A DNA stretch of 64,000 nucleotides, taken from positions 558,001 through 622,000 of the forward strand of contig NZ_JACKZY010000002.1 of NCBI RefSeq assembly GCF_020833685.1, in the 5' to 3' direction. A model generated the notes under the pieces. It was not told the DNA's origin. It was given only the letters and a program-made list of their open reading frames with translations, and did not search any database. Below, piece after piece: positions 1-8,960 of the stretch (the stretch's first letter is position 1; every line of letters starts with the position of its first letter). A program made the translations under genes and the position numbers. Source of the stretch: Nitratireductor sp. B36. Its GTDB lineage: Bacteria > Pseudomonadota > Alphaproteobacteria > Rhizobiales > Rhizobiaceae.

Positions 1-265
1 TAAGCGGGACGTCATATGCCGTGGGCATGCCGGGGGAGAAGGCCAACATGGCGACGAAGTGCGTGGCCCAGACACCAAAACCGAAGCAAATGGCGGCTAC
101 TGTCGTCCATAAGAGGCGGGTTTGGCCCGTCGATTTGCGCAGATGCCTAAGAAGCGTCACCGCCGCAAACGAGGCGATCGCCCCCAGAACGCCAGCCAGC
201 ACAACCAGCCGGAGATCGTGTTCATTGACAATGCAGTTGTAAACCGTAAGCACGTGTACCGCCAT
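1..265 (-). CDS. MHYT-domain membrane protein (5' part only, runs off the left edge)
   Basis: The reverse strand from an ATG at 265 stays open to base 1 and encodes about 88 residues of a membrane protein. It reads MAVHVLTVYNCIV followed by a hydrophobic helix, a basic loop (RHLRKSTGQTR) and a second helix ending in WATHFVAMLAF. The W-x-T-H-F-V-A-M pattern is the hallmark of the MHYT sensor domain, a repeated membrane module with proposed metal binding, usually fused to diguanylate cyclase (GGDEF) and phosphodiesterase (EAL) domains. Only the first MHYT unit is visible, so the output domain is unknown. The gene is divergent from dnaG. The start has a weak upstream purine stretch. The family call rests on the motif and helix pattern; any c-di-GMP role is inferred. 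Confidence 0.8.
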   Translation of the reverse strand, partial: MAVHVLTVYNCIVNEHDLRLVVLAGVLGAIASFAAVTLLRHLRKSTGQTRLLWTTVAAICFGFGVWATHFVAMLAFSPGMPTAYDVPL

Positions 266-471
266 CCTGATGCTTGCAATGCCGGCCTTGTTGGCCGGTC
301 CGTATCCAATCGATCTCCGGGGTTTAGCATCTGCGCTTGAACAATCGGTTAAGTTGTATGATGGGCGGCTCCCTCTCTTGTCTTTTCCGGCTGTGAATAC
401 CGTGAAGAAGCCTCTTCAAGAGTCGCGGTCGCCGACGATCGTGCTTATATGATCCGGTAGGCAGGATAAAA
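266..471. promoter_or_regulatory. Divergent intergenic region between the MHYT gene and dnaG
   Basis: These 206 bases separate two divergent starts and must carry both promoters. No convincing -35/-10 pair, operator palindrome or terminator was picked out by eye. A purine-rich stretch just before 472 (GGTAGGCAGGA) provides the dnaG ribosome-binding site. Confidence 0.35.
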
Positions 472-2409
472 ATGCGCTTTCCGAACTCCTTTCTCGATGA
501 ACTCCGTGACCGCGTGCCCATATCGCAGGTGGTGGGAACGCGCGTCACGTTCGATCGCAAGAAGACAAATGCGTCGCGTGGAGATTACTGGGCGTGCTGC
601 CCCTTTCATGGAGAGAACACACCGAGTTTTCATTGCGAAGACAGGAAGGGGCGCTACCATTGCTTCGGTTGCGGGGTTTCGGGAGACCACTTCCGATTTC
701 TGTCAGAACTCGATGGCATTGGTTTTCCAGAAGCCGTGGAGCGGGTGGCCGACATGGCTGGCGTGCCCATGCCGCAGCGCGATCCGCAGGCCGAGCGGCG
801 CGAGCAGCAGCGCGCGTCCCTGTCTGACGTCATGGAGATGGCGGCGGGTTTCTTTCAGAGCATGCTGCAGGAGCAACAGGGGGCGGAAGCGCGCGCCTAT
901 TTGCGCGGACGGGGGCTTTCCAGCGCTACTCAGCAGGCTTTTCGCATTGGCTTTGCTCCTTCCAGCCGGAATGCCCTCAAGGAATACCTGGCTGGCAAAG
1001 GGGTAACAAAGGACCAGATCGAGGCTTGTGGTCTTGTTGTGTTCGGCCCCGATATACCGGTTTCCTATGATCGCTTCCGTGACCGGATCATGTTTCCGAT
1101 CGAGGACGCCAGAGGGCGTGTGATCGCTTTCGGCGGGCGCGCCATGTCGAAAGACGTGCCGGCCAAATATCTGAATTCCCCCGACACCGAGCTCTTCCAC
1201 AAGGGAACGGTCCTTTACAATCTCGCCCGCGCGCGACGGTCGGCAGCCAAGGGCACCCCCGTGATCGCGGTGGAAGGCTATATGGACGTGATCGGGCTCG
1301 CACAGGCTGGCTTCGAGAATGCCGTTGCGCCATTGGGCACAGCCTTGACCGAGAATCAGCTGGATCTCCTTTGGCGCATGTCAGGAGAGCCGGTTCTGTG
1401 TTTCGACGGGGACGAGGCTGGCTTGCGGGCCGCCTGGCGTGCGGCAGATCTCGCGCTGCCGCTTGTGCAGCCGGGGAAAAGCCTGCGCTTCGCGCTCCTG
1501 CCTGAGGGCAAGGATCCCGATGATCTCGTGCGGGAGGAGGGGCCTGATGCGTTTGCTGCAGTTCTTGCCGGAGCGCGGCCGCTTGCCGATATGCTTTGGA
1601 TGCGAGAGACGTCCGGCAAAGTGTTCGACACTCCAGAACGCCGGGCCGAACTGGAGCGCAACCTGCAGGCATTGACGGGGCGGATCGGTGACGAAAATCT
1701 GAGGCGCCATTACAGTCAGGACATGAGGGAGCGCGCGCGTGCTTTCTTTGGCGGAAACCAGGCGCAACGCGGCGGTGGGCGCGGGTTCCGTGATGGTGGC
1801 ACAGGAGGACGAAGCCGCGGCTTCGGTGGGCGCCCTGGTGGCGCATCCGGGCGATTGGCTGTCTCGGAGAGCCTCGCCCGTTCTGCGCTTGTTCGCAGCT
1901 CATCACCGACGATGCCGCTGCGTGAGGCAACGCTTCTTGTTTCGCTCGTCAACCATCCGCCCTTGATTGATGAGTATTTCGATGCGCTGGATCAGATGCT
2001 TTTGGCTAGCGCTGATCTCGGGCGGTTGCGCATGTCGATCCTCGATGCAGTCGCGCATAATCCGGCGCATGATCGCGAGGTTCTTCTGCGAAAGATCGAG
2101 GCGGATGGGCTTCTTCCAATCTGGCAGCAGGCCGAAGCGCGGGTGAAGTCCGCCTATATGTGGCCAGCGCTCGAAAATGCTGCGCTGGATGACGCTCGGG
2201 AAGCCTTTGCACAGACGCTCCACTTGCACCGGCGCGCAGGCTCTCTACATAAGGAGCTTAAAGCGGCCGAACTGGCGCTCGCCAATGACTGGAATGAAGA
2301 GGATGCGCGGCACTTGGTGGAAATCCAAGCCGAGCTGAGCAATCTGCAGGCAACCGAAGCGCTCATCGAAGGCTTTGGTATTCTATCGGGGCGTGCGAAT
2401 CGGTCCTGA
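472..2409 (+). CDS. dnaG: DNA primase DnaG
   Basis: DnaG makes the RNA primers for chromosome replication together with the DnaB helicase. The 645-residue protein has the expected layout. An N-terminal CHC2 zinc ribbon has C43, H46, C64 and C67. A TOPRIM catalytic core follows, with the EGYMDV acidic motif near residue 270 and CFDGDEAG near 310. A Gly/Arg-rich linker lies around 420-465, followed by a C-terminal helicase-interaction domain. The length is normal for rhizobial primases. ATG at 472 follows a GGCAGGA ribosome-binding site. It lies directly upstream of rpoD in the same direction, the usual alphaproteobacterial dnaG-rpoD order. Confidence 0.98.
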   Translation: MRFPNSFLDELRDRVPISQVVGTRVTFDRKKTNASRGDYWACCPFHGENTPSFHCEDRKGRYHCFGCGVSGDHFRFLSELDGIGFPEAVERVADMAGVPMPQRDPQAERREQQRASLSDVMEMAAGFFQSMLQEQQGAEARAYLRGRGLSSATQQAFRIGFAPSSRNALKEYLAGKGVTKDQIEACGLVVFGPDIPVSYDRFRDRIMFPIEDARGRVIAFGGRAMSKDVPAKYLNSPDTELFHKGTVLYNLARARRSAAKGTPVIAVEGYMDVIGLAQAGFENAVAPLGTALTENQLDLLWRMSGEPVLCFDGDEAGLRAAWRAADLALPLVQPGKSLRFALLPEGKDPDDLVREEGPDAFAAVLAGARPLADMLWMRETSGKVFDTPERRAELERNLQALTGRIGDENLRRHYSQDMRERARAFFGGNQAQRGGGRGFRDGGTGGRSRGFGGRPGGASGRLAVSESLARSALVRSSSPTMPLREATLLVSLVNHPPLIDEYFDALDQMLLASADLGRLRMSILDAVAHNPAHDREVLLRKIEADGLLPIWQQAEARVKSAYMWPALENAALDDAREAFAQTLHLHRRAGSLHKELKAAELALANDWNEEDARHLVEIQAELSNLQATEALIEGFGILSGRANRS

Positions 2410-2767
2410 CGACGAAGGCGCATCGCTGTGGGGTTTCGGTCTGTGAACGTCGAAAAAGCACCTGAATCACTGTTTGATTCGCTTTTTTGACACAAATCAC
2501 CATGCTTCGCCTTGACGCCGCGTCGGAATACAGGAATCAGGATCGATTCGAGAATGAGCCGTGCTGCCGCGGAAGATCGGACAGCACGCAAGAACAAGAT
2601 ACCGAAATTGGACGAGACAGGGAGTCCACCTAAGTATCAGGGTTAATCCGGCATTAACGCGGCCAGCGCTAGATCACGAATCAGGTTGCGAAATGCCGCG
2701 ACGGACAGCCGTTGCAGCGGCGGCGACGGGGTGGCATGGAACCCCGCTCGGTTGGAGAAGGCAAAGC
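2410..2767 (+). promoter_or_regulatory. dnaG-rpoD intergenic region, probable rpoD promoter
   Basis: A gap of 358 bases lies before the chosen rpoD start. It contains a consensus-like TTGACA at 2487-2492, but no good -10 hexamer at the standard spacing. The AT-rich stretch around 2470-2505 is the best place for a promoter. An open extension of the rpoD frame runs back to 2561, but it has no ribosome-binding site or family similarity, so I treat it as leader. Confidence 0.35.
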
Positions 2768-4765
2768 ATGGCGACAAAAGAGAAGGAAGAGGTCGAAACT
2801 GAACGTGAGGGCTCCGATGGTCCCTTGCTCGACCTCTCCGACGACGCAGTCAAGAAGATGATCAAAGCCGCCAAGAAGCGCGGCTATGTGACGATGGACG
2901 AGCTGAATGCCGTCCTTCCTTCCGGCGAAGTCAGTTCCGAACAGATCGAAGACACGATGGCGATGCTCTCGGATATGGGCATCAATGTGGTGGAAGAAGA
3001 TGAGGTCTCGGAAGACAATGATTCCAGTGATAGCGAGGAAGGCGGCGAGCTGACCACGCAGTCGGGAACCGCTGTCGCGACGACCACGAAGAAAGAGCCC
3101 ACAGATCGCACCGACGATCCCGTGCGTATGTATCTGCGCGAGATGGGTTCGGTGGAGCTTCTGTCGCGCGAGGGCGAAATCGCCATTGCGAAGCGCATTG
3201 AGGCCGGCCGCGAAACGATGATCGCGGGGCTTTGCGAGAGCCCGCTGACCTTCCAGGCGCTGATCATCTGGCGTGACGAACTGAACGAAGGCAAGATCCT
3301 GCTGCGCGAGATCATCGATCTTGAGGCCACTTATGCGGGCCCAGAAGCAAAGCAGGCGCCGGTCGTCCAGCGTCCCGATGAAGAAAACAAGCCGGCGGCT
3401 GAAGAAAAGCCAAAGCGTACCCGCGGTGACGACGTCACGGACGTGGGTGGTGAAGGACAGCCGGAGGAAGAGGACGACGAAGAGGATGAAGCCAATCTGT
3501 CGCTCGCCGCGATGGAGGCTGAACTCAAGCCCGGTGTCATGGAGACGCTGGACTTTATCGCCGACACCTACAAGAAGCTGCGCAAGCTGCAGGACCAGAA
3601 GGTCGAGTCGAGCCTCGCCGACGGCGATAGCCTGTCCAGCAGCCAGGAGCGACGCTACAAGCAGTTGAAGAGCGAGCTGATCACCTCGGTGAAATCTCTG
3701 TCTCTCAACAATGCGCGTATCGAGACTCTGGTCGAGCAGCTCTACGACATCAACAAGCGTCTCGTGCAGAATGAAGGTCGTCTGCTGCGGCTTGCCGAAA
3801 GCTATGGCGTCAAGCGCGAGTCGTTCCTCAAGGAGTATCAGGGCTCGGAGCTCGATACGAACTGGACCGAGCGTGTTGCGACGCTTTCCGGCAAGGGCTG
3901 GAAAGAGTTTTCGAAGAACGAGGCGAAGGCGATCGAGGATCTGCGGGCCGAGATCCAGAATCTTGCGCAGGAGACCGCGATCTCCATCGGTGAGTTCCGA
4001 CGCATCGTGAACCAGGTGCAGAAGGGTGAGCGGGAAGCGGCCATCGCCAAGAAGGAGATGGTCGAGGCCAATCTGCGCCTCGTGATCTCCATTGCCAAGA
4101 AGTACACGAACCGGGGCCTTCAATTCCTGGATCTGATCCAGGAGGGCAATATCGGCCTGATGAAGGCGGTGGACAAGTTCGAGTATCGTCGCGGCTACAA
4201 GTTCTCCACTTATGCGACCTGGTGGATCCGGCAGGCGATCACGCGTTCGATCGCTGATCAGGCCCGCACGATCCGCATTCCGGTTCACATGATCGAGACG
4301 ATCAACAAGATCGTGCGCACTTCGCGCCAGATGCTGCACGAGATCGGGCGTGAGCCGACGCCTGAAGAGCTGGCCGAGAAGCTCGCCATGCCGCTCGAAA
4401 AGGTGCGCAAGGTGCTGAAGATCGCCAAGGAGCCGATCTCGCTCGAAACGCCTGTGGGCGATGAGGAGGATTCGCATCTCGGTGACTTTATCGAGGACAA
4501 GGGTGCGGTTCTGCCCATCGATGCGGCCATTCAGGCAAACCTGCGTGAGACGACGACGCGCGTTCTTGCCTCGCTGACACCGCGCGAGGAACGCGTGCTG
4601 CGCATGCGTTTCGGCATCGGCATGAACACCGATCACACGCTGGAGGAAGTTGGTCAGCAGTTCTCGGTGACGCGTGAGCGTATCCGCCAGATCGAAGCGA
4701 AGGCGCTGCGCAAGCTCAAGCACCCGAGCCGGTCGCGCAAGTTGCGGTCGTTCCTCGACAGCTGA
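2768..4765 (+). CDS. rpoD: RNA polymerase primary sigma factor RpoD (sigma-70)
   Basis: This is the housekeeping sigma factor that directs RNA polymerase to vegetative promoters. The ATG at 2768 gives 665 residues, the usual size in rhizobia, and has a GGAGAAGG ribosome-binding site. An open upstream extension to 2561 is not supported. Visible parts are region 1.1 (residues ~10-90), an acidic non-conserved region (~190-330), region 1.2 ([11 protein letters not shown]), region 2 with the -10 reading helices ([19 protein letters not shown] and [12 protein letters not shown]), region 3, and region 4.2 with the helix-turn-helix ([19 protein letters not shown]). A strong terminator follows at once. 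Confidence 0.98.
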   Translation: MATKEKEEVETEREGSDGPLLDLSDDAVKKMIKAAKKRGYVTMDELNAVLPSGEVSSEQIEDTMAMLSDMGINVVEEDEVSEDNDSSDSEEGGELTTQSGTAVATTTKKEPTDRTDDPVRMYLREMGSVELLSREGEIAIAKRIEAGRETMIAGLCESPLTFQALIIWRDELNEGKILLREIIDLEATYAGPEAKQAPVVQRPDEENKPAAEEKPKRTRGDDVTDVGGEGQPEEEDDEEDEANLSLAAMEAELKPGVMETLDFIADTYKKLRKLQDQKVESSLADGDSLSSSQERRYKQLKSELITSVKSLSLNNARIETLVEQLYDINKRLVQNEGRLLRLAESYGVKRESFLKEYQGSELDTNWTERVATLSGKGWKEFSKNEAKAIEDLRAEIQNLAQETAISIGEFRRIVNQVQKGEREAAIAKKEMVEANLRLVISIAKKYTNRGLQFLDLIQEGNIGLMKAVDKFEYRRGYKFSTYATWWIRQAITRSIADQARTIRIPVHMIETINKIVRTSRQMLHEIGREPTPEELAEKLAMPLEKVRKVLKIAKEPISLETPVGDEEDSHLGDFIEDKGAVLPIDAAIQANLRETTTRVLASLTPREERVLRMRFGIGMNTDHTLEEVGQQFSVTRERIRQIEAKALRKLKHPSRSRKLRSFLDS

Positions 4766-4790
4766 TCGACAGTCCATTCCGATCGAGAAG

Positions 4791-4816
4791 AGCCGGGCGA
4801 GGAGCCCGGCTTTTTC
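4791..4816 (+). terminator. Rho-independent terminator after rpoD
   Basis: The hairpin arms AGCCGGGC and GCCCGGCT, separated by GAGGA, are followed by TTTTT. It lies 25 bases after the rpoD stop. Confidence 0.9.
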
Positions 4817-4881
4817 TTTGCGTTTTGGGCGGAACGGCCAACCCGCTTGACAGGCTGGCCTGACCCGGGCACCACGACACG

Positions 4882-5301
4882 ATGCAACAACGGCTGCTTT
4901 CCGTTTCGACATCAGGTCCGGGTCTTTACGAGTTCACCGATCAGGTGGACCTGTTCGTAAGGCAAGCTGGGATTGATGCCGGCCTGCTTACGGTCTTTGT
5001 TCGTCACACCTCTTGTTCGCTGATCATTCAAGAGAACGCGGATCCGGATGTGTCACGCGACCTGCAGACCTTTTTTTGCAGGCTCGTGCCGCCATCCGAT
5101 GATGCGTCGATGACCTGGGTGACGCATCGTCTGGAAGGGCCCGACGACATGCCTGCTCATATAAGGGCGGCGCTGACACAGACCTCCATCGGCATACCGG
5201 TGATGAACGGCCGCCCGGGCCTCGGAACCTGGCAGGGCATTTACCTTTATGAGCACAGAAGACAGCCGCATCGCCGAGAGGTGATTCTTCATCTGGCCTG
5301 A
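4882..5301 (+). CDS. YjbQ/UPF0047 family protein
   Basis: This 139-residue protein belongs to the YjbQ (UPF0047) family of small trimeric beta-barrel proteins, annotated in databases as secondary thiamine-phosphate synthase. The signature stretch is present: FVRHTSCSLIIQENADP near residues 40-56, a WVTHRLEGPDDMPAHI segment, and a C-terminal GTWQGIYLYEHR. The His and acidic residues are those grouped around the putative active site in the family. Physiological function is poorly defined, and weak thiamine phosphate synthase activity is the only reported one. The gene is preceded by the rpoD terminator, so it has its own promoter. Confidence 0.9.
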   Translation: MQQRLLSVSTSGPGLYEFTDQVDLFVRQAGIDAGLLTVFVRHTSCSLIIQENADPDVSRDLQTFFCRLVPPSDDASMTWVTHRLEGPDDMPAHIRAALTQTSIGIPVMNGRPGLGTWQGIYLYEHRRQPHRREVILHLA

Positions 5302-5383
5302 GCAAAACGCTGAGTTCCGGTTTCGCTGGCAGTCGGGTAGGGTTAAGTTGCTATAGAGTTTTGACAGTGAGGGGAGTACGGGC

Positions 5384-5677
5384 ATGTCATTCCTGAAGCG
5401 CCTGTTCGGAGGAGGAACGGACACATCCACCGCGGGGGAAGGAAAGCCGGTAGGGGATGCTGTTGAGCACAAAGGTTTCATGATCCAGCCCACTCCGTTT
5501 TCTGAAGGCGGCCAGTTTCAGACTTGCGCGGTGATCTCCAAGGAGGTGGATGGCGTTCGCAAGGAGCATCGACTCGTTCGGGCAGATCGCTTCCCAAGTG
5601 CAGATCTCGCCGCAGAGCAGGCGATCCGCAAGGGACGGCAGGTGATCGATGAGCAGGGTGACCAGATTTTCAGCTGA
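5384..5677 (+). CDS. HlyU family protein
   Basis: This 97-residue protein begins with the typical MSFLKRLFGG segment and has the HlyU core (EHKGFMIQPTPFSEGGQFQTC and a C-terminal AIRKGRQVIDEQG). The family is named after the Vibrio haemolysin activator HlyU, but the alphaproteobacterial members are short and not winged-helix ArsR proteins. Their role is unknown, so no regulatory function should be assumed. The start is supported by a GAGGGGAG ribosome-binding site about 10 bases upstream of ATG. Confidence 0.85.
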   Translation: MSFLKRLFGGGTDTSTAGEGKPVGDAVEHKGFMIQPTPFSEGGQFQTCAVISKEVDGVRKEHRLVRADRFPSADLAAEQAIRKGRQVIDEQGDQIFS

Positions 5678-5790
5678 TCCGGTCGTCCTTTGCTCTTTAT
5701 GCGCCTTCACACAGCAATGGCTGACTGGACCAACAGCGAGGCTTCGGTCAGACTTGCAGTCTGTGATCTACAGGCTGAAAGGCATTTACA

Positions 5791-6504
5791 TTGACGCTCG
5801 CAGCTTCGCTCTTTCCCATCTTTTGCTGGGGGTTCTACACCGTTTTTGCCAGCTGGTTGGAAAAGCGCCGGCCCTCATTGTCCATCATCATGGGAGCGCA
5901 GCGCCATCGGTGGGTGCGCAACGCGGTGCATCGCGAGACACCGATGGATGCCATCCTGTCGGGCAATTTGATGGGAGCGGTGTCATTTTTCGCGTCCACA
6001 ACCGTGCTGATCATTCTGGCCATCATCGCTGTGTTCGGGCAGATCAGTGCTGTGGTGGAGGCAGTGTCCGTCATGCAGCCGACGCTGGATATCTCGAAAG
6101 CGGCCGTCGAGCGGCATCTGGTCCTGTTTCTGGTGATGTTCGTGATGGCATTTCTATCCTTCACGCTGTCGCTGCGGCAGTTCAACCACTTCTGCATCAT
6201 GCTCGGCGCAGCGGACGAGGCGGATGAATGCGACCCTGAGGAAATCTATGTCATGGCCGCGCTCAACACCATCGCGGCACGCAATTTCAATCAGGGTATT
6301 CGGGCCTACTATTTCTCATTGGGTATGATCGCCTGGTTCGTCTCCGTGTGGGCGGCTATCGGCGTCAGTGTTTTGCTGTTTGCGTCGATACTCTACCGAG
6401 AATTCTTCTCCGCGGCCCGTGAACTGGTGGCGGGTCTCAAGGTTGAGGTCACCAATCCTGCACAGAAGGGGATGGCCAGGAAGAGGAACTCGGACAAGCC
6501 ATAG
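5791..6504 (+). CDS. DUF599 family inner-membrane protein
   Basis: This 237-residue membrane protein belongs to the DUF599 family. It has an N-terminal hydrophobic segment (LFPIFCWGFYTVFASW), a conserved cytoplasmic stretch (RRPSLSIIMGAQRHRWV, near residues 26-42), and three further helices around 65-90, 108-128 and 175-205. FxNHFCIMLGAA after helix three is also family-typical. The function is unknown. The start is TTG at 5791, behind an AGGCTGAAAGGC ribosome-binding region. It converges on a TetR gene. Confidence 0.85.
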   Translation: MTLAASLFPIFCWGFYTVFASWLEKRRPSLSIIMGAQRHRWVRNAVHRETPMDAILSGNLMGAVSFFASTTVLIILAIIAVFGQISAVVEAVSVMQPTLDISKAAVERHLVLFLVMFVMAFLSFTLSLRQFNHFCIMLGAADEADECDPEEIYVMAALNTIAARNFNQGIRAYYFSLGMIAWFVSVWAAIGVSVLLFASILYREFFSAARELVAGLKVEVTNPAQKGMARKRNSDKP

Positions 6505-6508
6505 ACTG

Positions 6509-6527
6509 CCCACGCCTATGGCGTGGG
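6509..6527. terminator. Hairpin between convergent DUF599 and TetR genes
   Basis: The perfect arms CCCACGCC and GGCGTGGG flank a TAT loop. The hairpin overlaps the last codons of the TetR gene. It has no T-run, so it is a possible bidirectional terminator of moderate strength. Confidence 0.45.
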
Positions 6528-7112
6528 AACCAGCCCCTCAATCAGCCCAGCGAGAGCTGTACGGTAGGGTTCGGCATCCGCACCAGCGTCAATAGCCAGC
6601 GCTGCCCGATCGAATGCCGCGCCTAGCAAGCCGGTAAGTGCATCGAGCGGCAGATCGCGGATCTGGCGGGCCTTGATGGCGGCCTCCAGCCCCTGCTTCA
6701 AGGTTCTGTTGCCGTGGCGGTTGTCCACCTCATCCATTCCGCTTCTTCCGAGAACAGCAGGACCATCAAGCAGCAAGAGGCGTGTGCGTCCGGGCGCAGC
6801 CATCGCTTTCAGATAGGCTTCGCCGCCTTCGATCAAGGCGATAGTGGCGGTCGAAGATGTGGTTGTGTGCCTCTCGATTTCATCCGCCACTGTGCTCGCT
6901 TCACGTTCAACCACAGCGGCAAACAGAGCCTGTTTGTCCGCGAAATGATGATAGAGCGCTCCCCGCGTGACACCGGCCTCCCGGGCGATCTCCGGCGTCC
7001 CCGTCTCCGCATAGGACTTGTCCACGAAAAGACGCCGCGCGGCCTCGATGAGCCTCTCGCGTGTTTCATCACTGCGCTCGCGGTTGGAGCGCCGACCTGT
7101 TTCCTGTTGCAT
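6516..7112 (-). CDS. TetR family transcriptional repressor
   Basis: This is a TetR-family regulator of 198 residues from the ATG at 7112. The N-terminal helix-turn-helix is clear (TRERLIEAARRLFVDKSYAETGTPEIAREAGVTRGALYHHFADK). The C-terminal part is the all-helical ligand-binding half, similar in layout to regulators of hydrolase and antibiotic genes. A TTG nine codons upstream (7139) is possible, but it would place an operator inside the coding region, so ATG is preferred. Two near-identical palindromes lie directly upstream (7113-7129 and 7141-7157), between this gene and the divergent glyoxalase-fold gene. This predicts autorepression and co-repression of that neighbour. The ligand is unknown. 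Confidence 0.9.
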   Translation of the reverse strand: MQQETGRRSNRERSDETRERLIEAARRLFVDKSYAETGTPEIAREAGVTRGALYHHFADKQALFAAVVEREASTVADEIERHTTTSSTATIALIEGGEAYLKAMAAPGRTRLLLLDGPAVLGRSGMDEVDNRHGNRTLKQGLEAAIKARQIRDLPLDALTGLLGAAFDRAALAIDAGADAEPYRTALAGLIEGLVPTP

Positions 7113-7157
7113 ACATGCAGCCTGTATGTTATTTATCAATACATGCAGTCTGTATGT
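7113..7157. promoter_or_regulatory. Two tandem TetR-type operator palindromes
   Basis: ACATGCAG-C-CTGTATGT (7113-7129) and ACATGCAG-T-CTGTATGT (7141-7157) are the same imperfect palindrome repeated 28 bases apart. They lie between the TetR start and the divergent VOC gene. The first copy touches the repressor start codon, so bound repressor would block both transcription units. Confidence 0.8.
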
Positions 7158-7247
7158 TTATAGCGGCGGTCGCTGATTGCAAGTGTTTTGGGCGTCGCGG
7201 GAACAAGGCATGCAGTTGTGTCCAACGCGTCAACAGGAACCACACCG

Positions 7248-7673
7248 ATGAAAACCACCAGCTATTACCCGGTTGTCATGACGGAAAAAGTCGCCGAAAC
7301 CGCAGCGTTTTACTGCGCCCATTTCGGCTTTCATCCGGCGTTTGAGGCGGACTGGTATGTCCATCTTCAGTCAAGCAGCGACCCAAGCGTCAATCTCGCC
7401 ATACTGAACGGAAACCACGCGACCGTGCCGGAGAGCGGCAGGGGTCAGGTGTCAGGTCTGATCCTGAATTTTGAGGTCGATGATGTAGACACCGAATATG
7501 AGCGGCTGAAAGGAGCCGGGCTTCCAATGCTGCTGGAACTGCGTGACGAAGCGTTCGGGCAACGTCACTTCATCACTGCCGATCCTAATGGTGTGCTGAT
7601 CGACATCATCAAGCCGATCCCACCCTCTGCGGAGTTTGCAGATCAATATTCGCCTGATGCCGTTCCCCAGTAG
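7248..7673 (+). CDS. VOC (glyoxalase/bleomycin-resistance) fold protein
   Basis: From the ATG at 7248 the protein has 141 residues and one pair of beta-alpha-beta-beta-beta modules of the vicinal oxygen chelate superfamily. It opens with [23 protein letters not shown] and ends with the module [16 protein letters not shown], where the Asp-Pro-Asn-Gly and the following acidic residue are typical. The substrate cannot be told. The family includes glyoxalases, dioxygenases and drug-binding resistance proteins. It is divergent from the TetR repressor with shared operators, so it is probably induced by the ligand of that repressor. An upstream TTG (7188) is rejected because it lacks a ribosome-binding site and precedes the conserved start. 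Confidence 0.85.
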   Translation: MKTTSYYPVVMTEKVAETAAFYCAHFGFHPAFEADWYVHLQSSSDPSVNLAILNGNHATVPESGRGQVSGLILNFEVDDVDTEYERLKGAGLPMLLELRDEAFGQRHFITADPNGVLIDIIKPIPPSAEFADQYSPDAVPQ

Positions 7674-7699
7674 GGTTGCTGGTGAAGGGAGATCAGATT

Positions 7700-7732
7700 G
7701 GAAGCCGCGGTGCGATTGCACCAGCGGCTTCC
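7700..7732. terminator. Long hairpin between convergent VOC and FKBP genes
   Basis: The outer arms GGAAGCCGC and GCGGCTTCC and the inner GGTGC/GCACC pairs make a long stem between two convergent genes. There is no T-tract. It is probably a bidirectional terminator. Confidence 0.6.
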
Positions 7733-7744
7733 GCACTGTCGTGA

Positions 7745-8179
7745 TCAGGCGCCAACGATTTCGACGACTTCAATGTCAAAAATCAGATCGTGTCCGGCCA
7801 GCGGATGATTGGCGTCCACCGTGATTTCATCATCACCCACGCCAACCACGGTAAGGGAAATCTGGTTTCCGTCCTGCGTGGTGGCCTGGAGGTTGGAGCC
7901 CACCTTTACGTCCAGCTCCGGGGGCAATGCCGAACGTGGCACGGCCTGAACCTGGTTTTCGTCTCGGGCACCGTAGGCCTCAGCCGCGGGGATGTTGAGC
8001 GTGCCGCTCTCACCCTGCTTCATACCCTGGATCTGCCGGTCGAGGCCGGAGATTATCTGGCCGCTGCCTACCTTGAACTCGAGTGGTTCGCGTCCGGCCG
8101 AGGAATCAAACTGCGTGCCGTCGGCCAGCTTGCCTGTGTAATGGATGCGCACGACATCGCCGCTTTTGACCTGGCTCAT
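7745..8179 (-). CDS. FKBP-type peptidyl-prolyl cis-trans isomerase (SlyD-like)
   Basis: This 144-residue FKBP of SlyD type catalyses cis/trans isomerisation of prolyl bonds and usually also acts as a chaperone. It has the half-FKBP N-terminus (VVRIHYTGKLADGTQFDSS), the GLDRQIQGMKQGE loop and an inserted flap domain (about residues 65-125). It closes with the LAGHDLIFDIEVVEI strand. The His-rich metal-binding tail of E. coli SlyD is absent, as in most short homologues. No signal peptide is seen, so it should be cytoplasmic. Confidence 0.93.
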   Translation of the reverse strand: MSQVKSGDVVRIHYTGKLADGTQFDSSAGREPLEFKVGSGQIISGLDRQIQGMKQGESGTLNIPAAEAYGARDENQVQAVPRSALPPELDVKVGSNLQATTQDGNQISLTVVGVGDDEITVDANHPLAGHDLIFDIEVVEIVGA

Positions 8180-8327
8180 GTCTGTCTCTCAATCGCTTTC
8201 GTGTGAGAAGATGTTGACGCGGCATAGCGCTCTGCGTCGGCGAACAGGGATGTGGCAACGCCTCTCTTTCCCTTGTCGACACAGCCTAGTGCGTGCGGGG
8301 CACTCCTGTAAAGCGATGGAAGACAAA

Positions 8328-8354
8328 CGGCCGGGGATGTTTTGTCCCCGGCCG
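8328..8354 (-). terminator. Terminator downstream of the PhnB-like VOC gene
   Basis: The arms CGGCCGGGGA and TCCCCGGCCG are perfect, with a seven-base loop. On the reverse strand the stem is followed by TTTGTCTT. It lies about 95 bases after the stop of the VOC gene. Confidence 0.7.
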
Positions 8355-8449
8355 CCTTCCGCAGCGTGGAACGGCCCTGGGGCTTGGGGAGCACCTGGGG
8401 TGGGCCAAGCGCCGCGAAAGAGCGTGTGTCTTGCAGAAACCGAGCGCCT

Positions 8450-8869
8450 TTATTTGCCGACGATCGCCCAGGCCACACCAAAGGGATCGACGAGTTGCCC
8501 ATAGCGATCCCCCCAGAACATCCGCTCCAGAGGCATTGTTACCTTCATGCCGGCGCCCACCGCGCGTGCCCACCAACCGTCGACATCGTCAACGTTCAGG
8601 GTCAGCGTGTACCCGGCATGTTCCTGCAGAGGCTGGCCATACTCAGGGTAAGCGTCGCACAGCATGAGCGACCCGCCGTGAACGTAGAGATGAATGTGCA
8701 TGGTGCGGCCATTGTCGTCTTCCGGTTGTCGGAAAACCTCTTTTGCCGCCAGGGCCTGTTTGTAGAATTCGGCGGCTTTTGATGCGCCATCGACGATGAG
8801 ATAAGGGACTACACCACCCAGAACCTCGGGCATCTCCTGTTCATCTGCAACGTTGTGGGTTTCGGACAT
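8450..8869 (-). CDS. PhnB-like VOC family protein
   Basis: This 139-residue protein has the VOC fold of the PhnB/glyoxalase-like group. Features are VVPYLIVDGASKAAEFYKQAL at the start, HIHLYVHGGSLMLCDAYPE in the first half, and ERMFWGDRYGQLVDPFGVAWAI at the end. The final D-P-F-G-x-x-W motif is typical of the PhnB group. The enzymatic role is unknown. It lies 91 bases downstream of the ECF42 sigma gene on the same strand and may be part of that unit. Genes of this family and DGPF proteins are known companions of ECF42 sigma factors. Confidence 0.85.
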   Translation of the reverse strand: MSETHNVADEQEMPEVLGGVVPYLIVDGASKAAEFYKQALAAKEVFRQPEDDNGRTMHIHLYVHGGSLMLCDAYPEYGQPLQEHAGYTLTLNVDDVDGWWARAVGAGMKVTMPLERMFWGDRYGQLVDPFGVAWAIVGK

Positions 8870-8960
8870 GATTTTCTCCTAATAGCAAGCCCGCGATGTC
8901 GGGACTTGTCATCAGGACGAATAGTGGTGGGCAACTCCGACAGGCCTACCGATTTTTTGT

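Noticed and set aside
2561-2767. N-terminal extension of rpoD
   Set aside because: No ribosome-binding site, no similarity to rpoD and unusual composition; the ATG at 2768 has a good site.
2681-4912. Long minus-strand open frame opposite rpoD
   Set aside because: It covers a certain sigma-70 gene and has no recognisable motif; it is a mirror of the coding bias.
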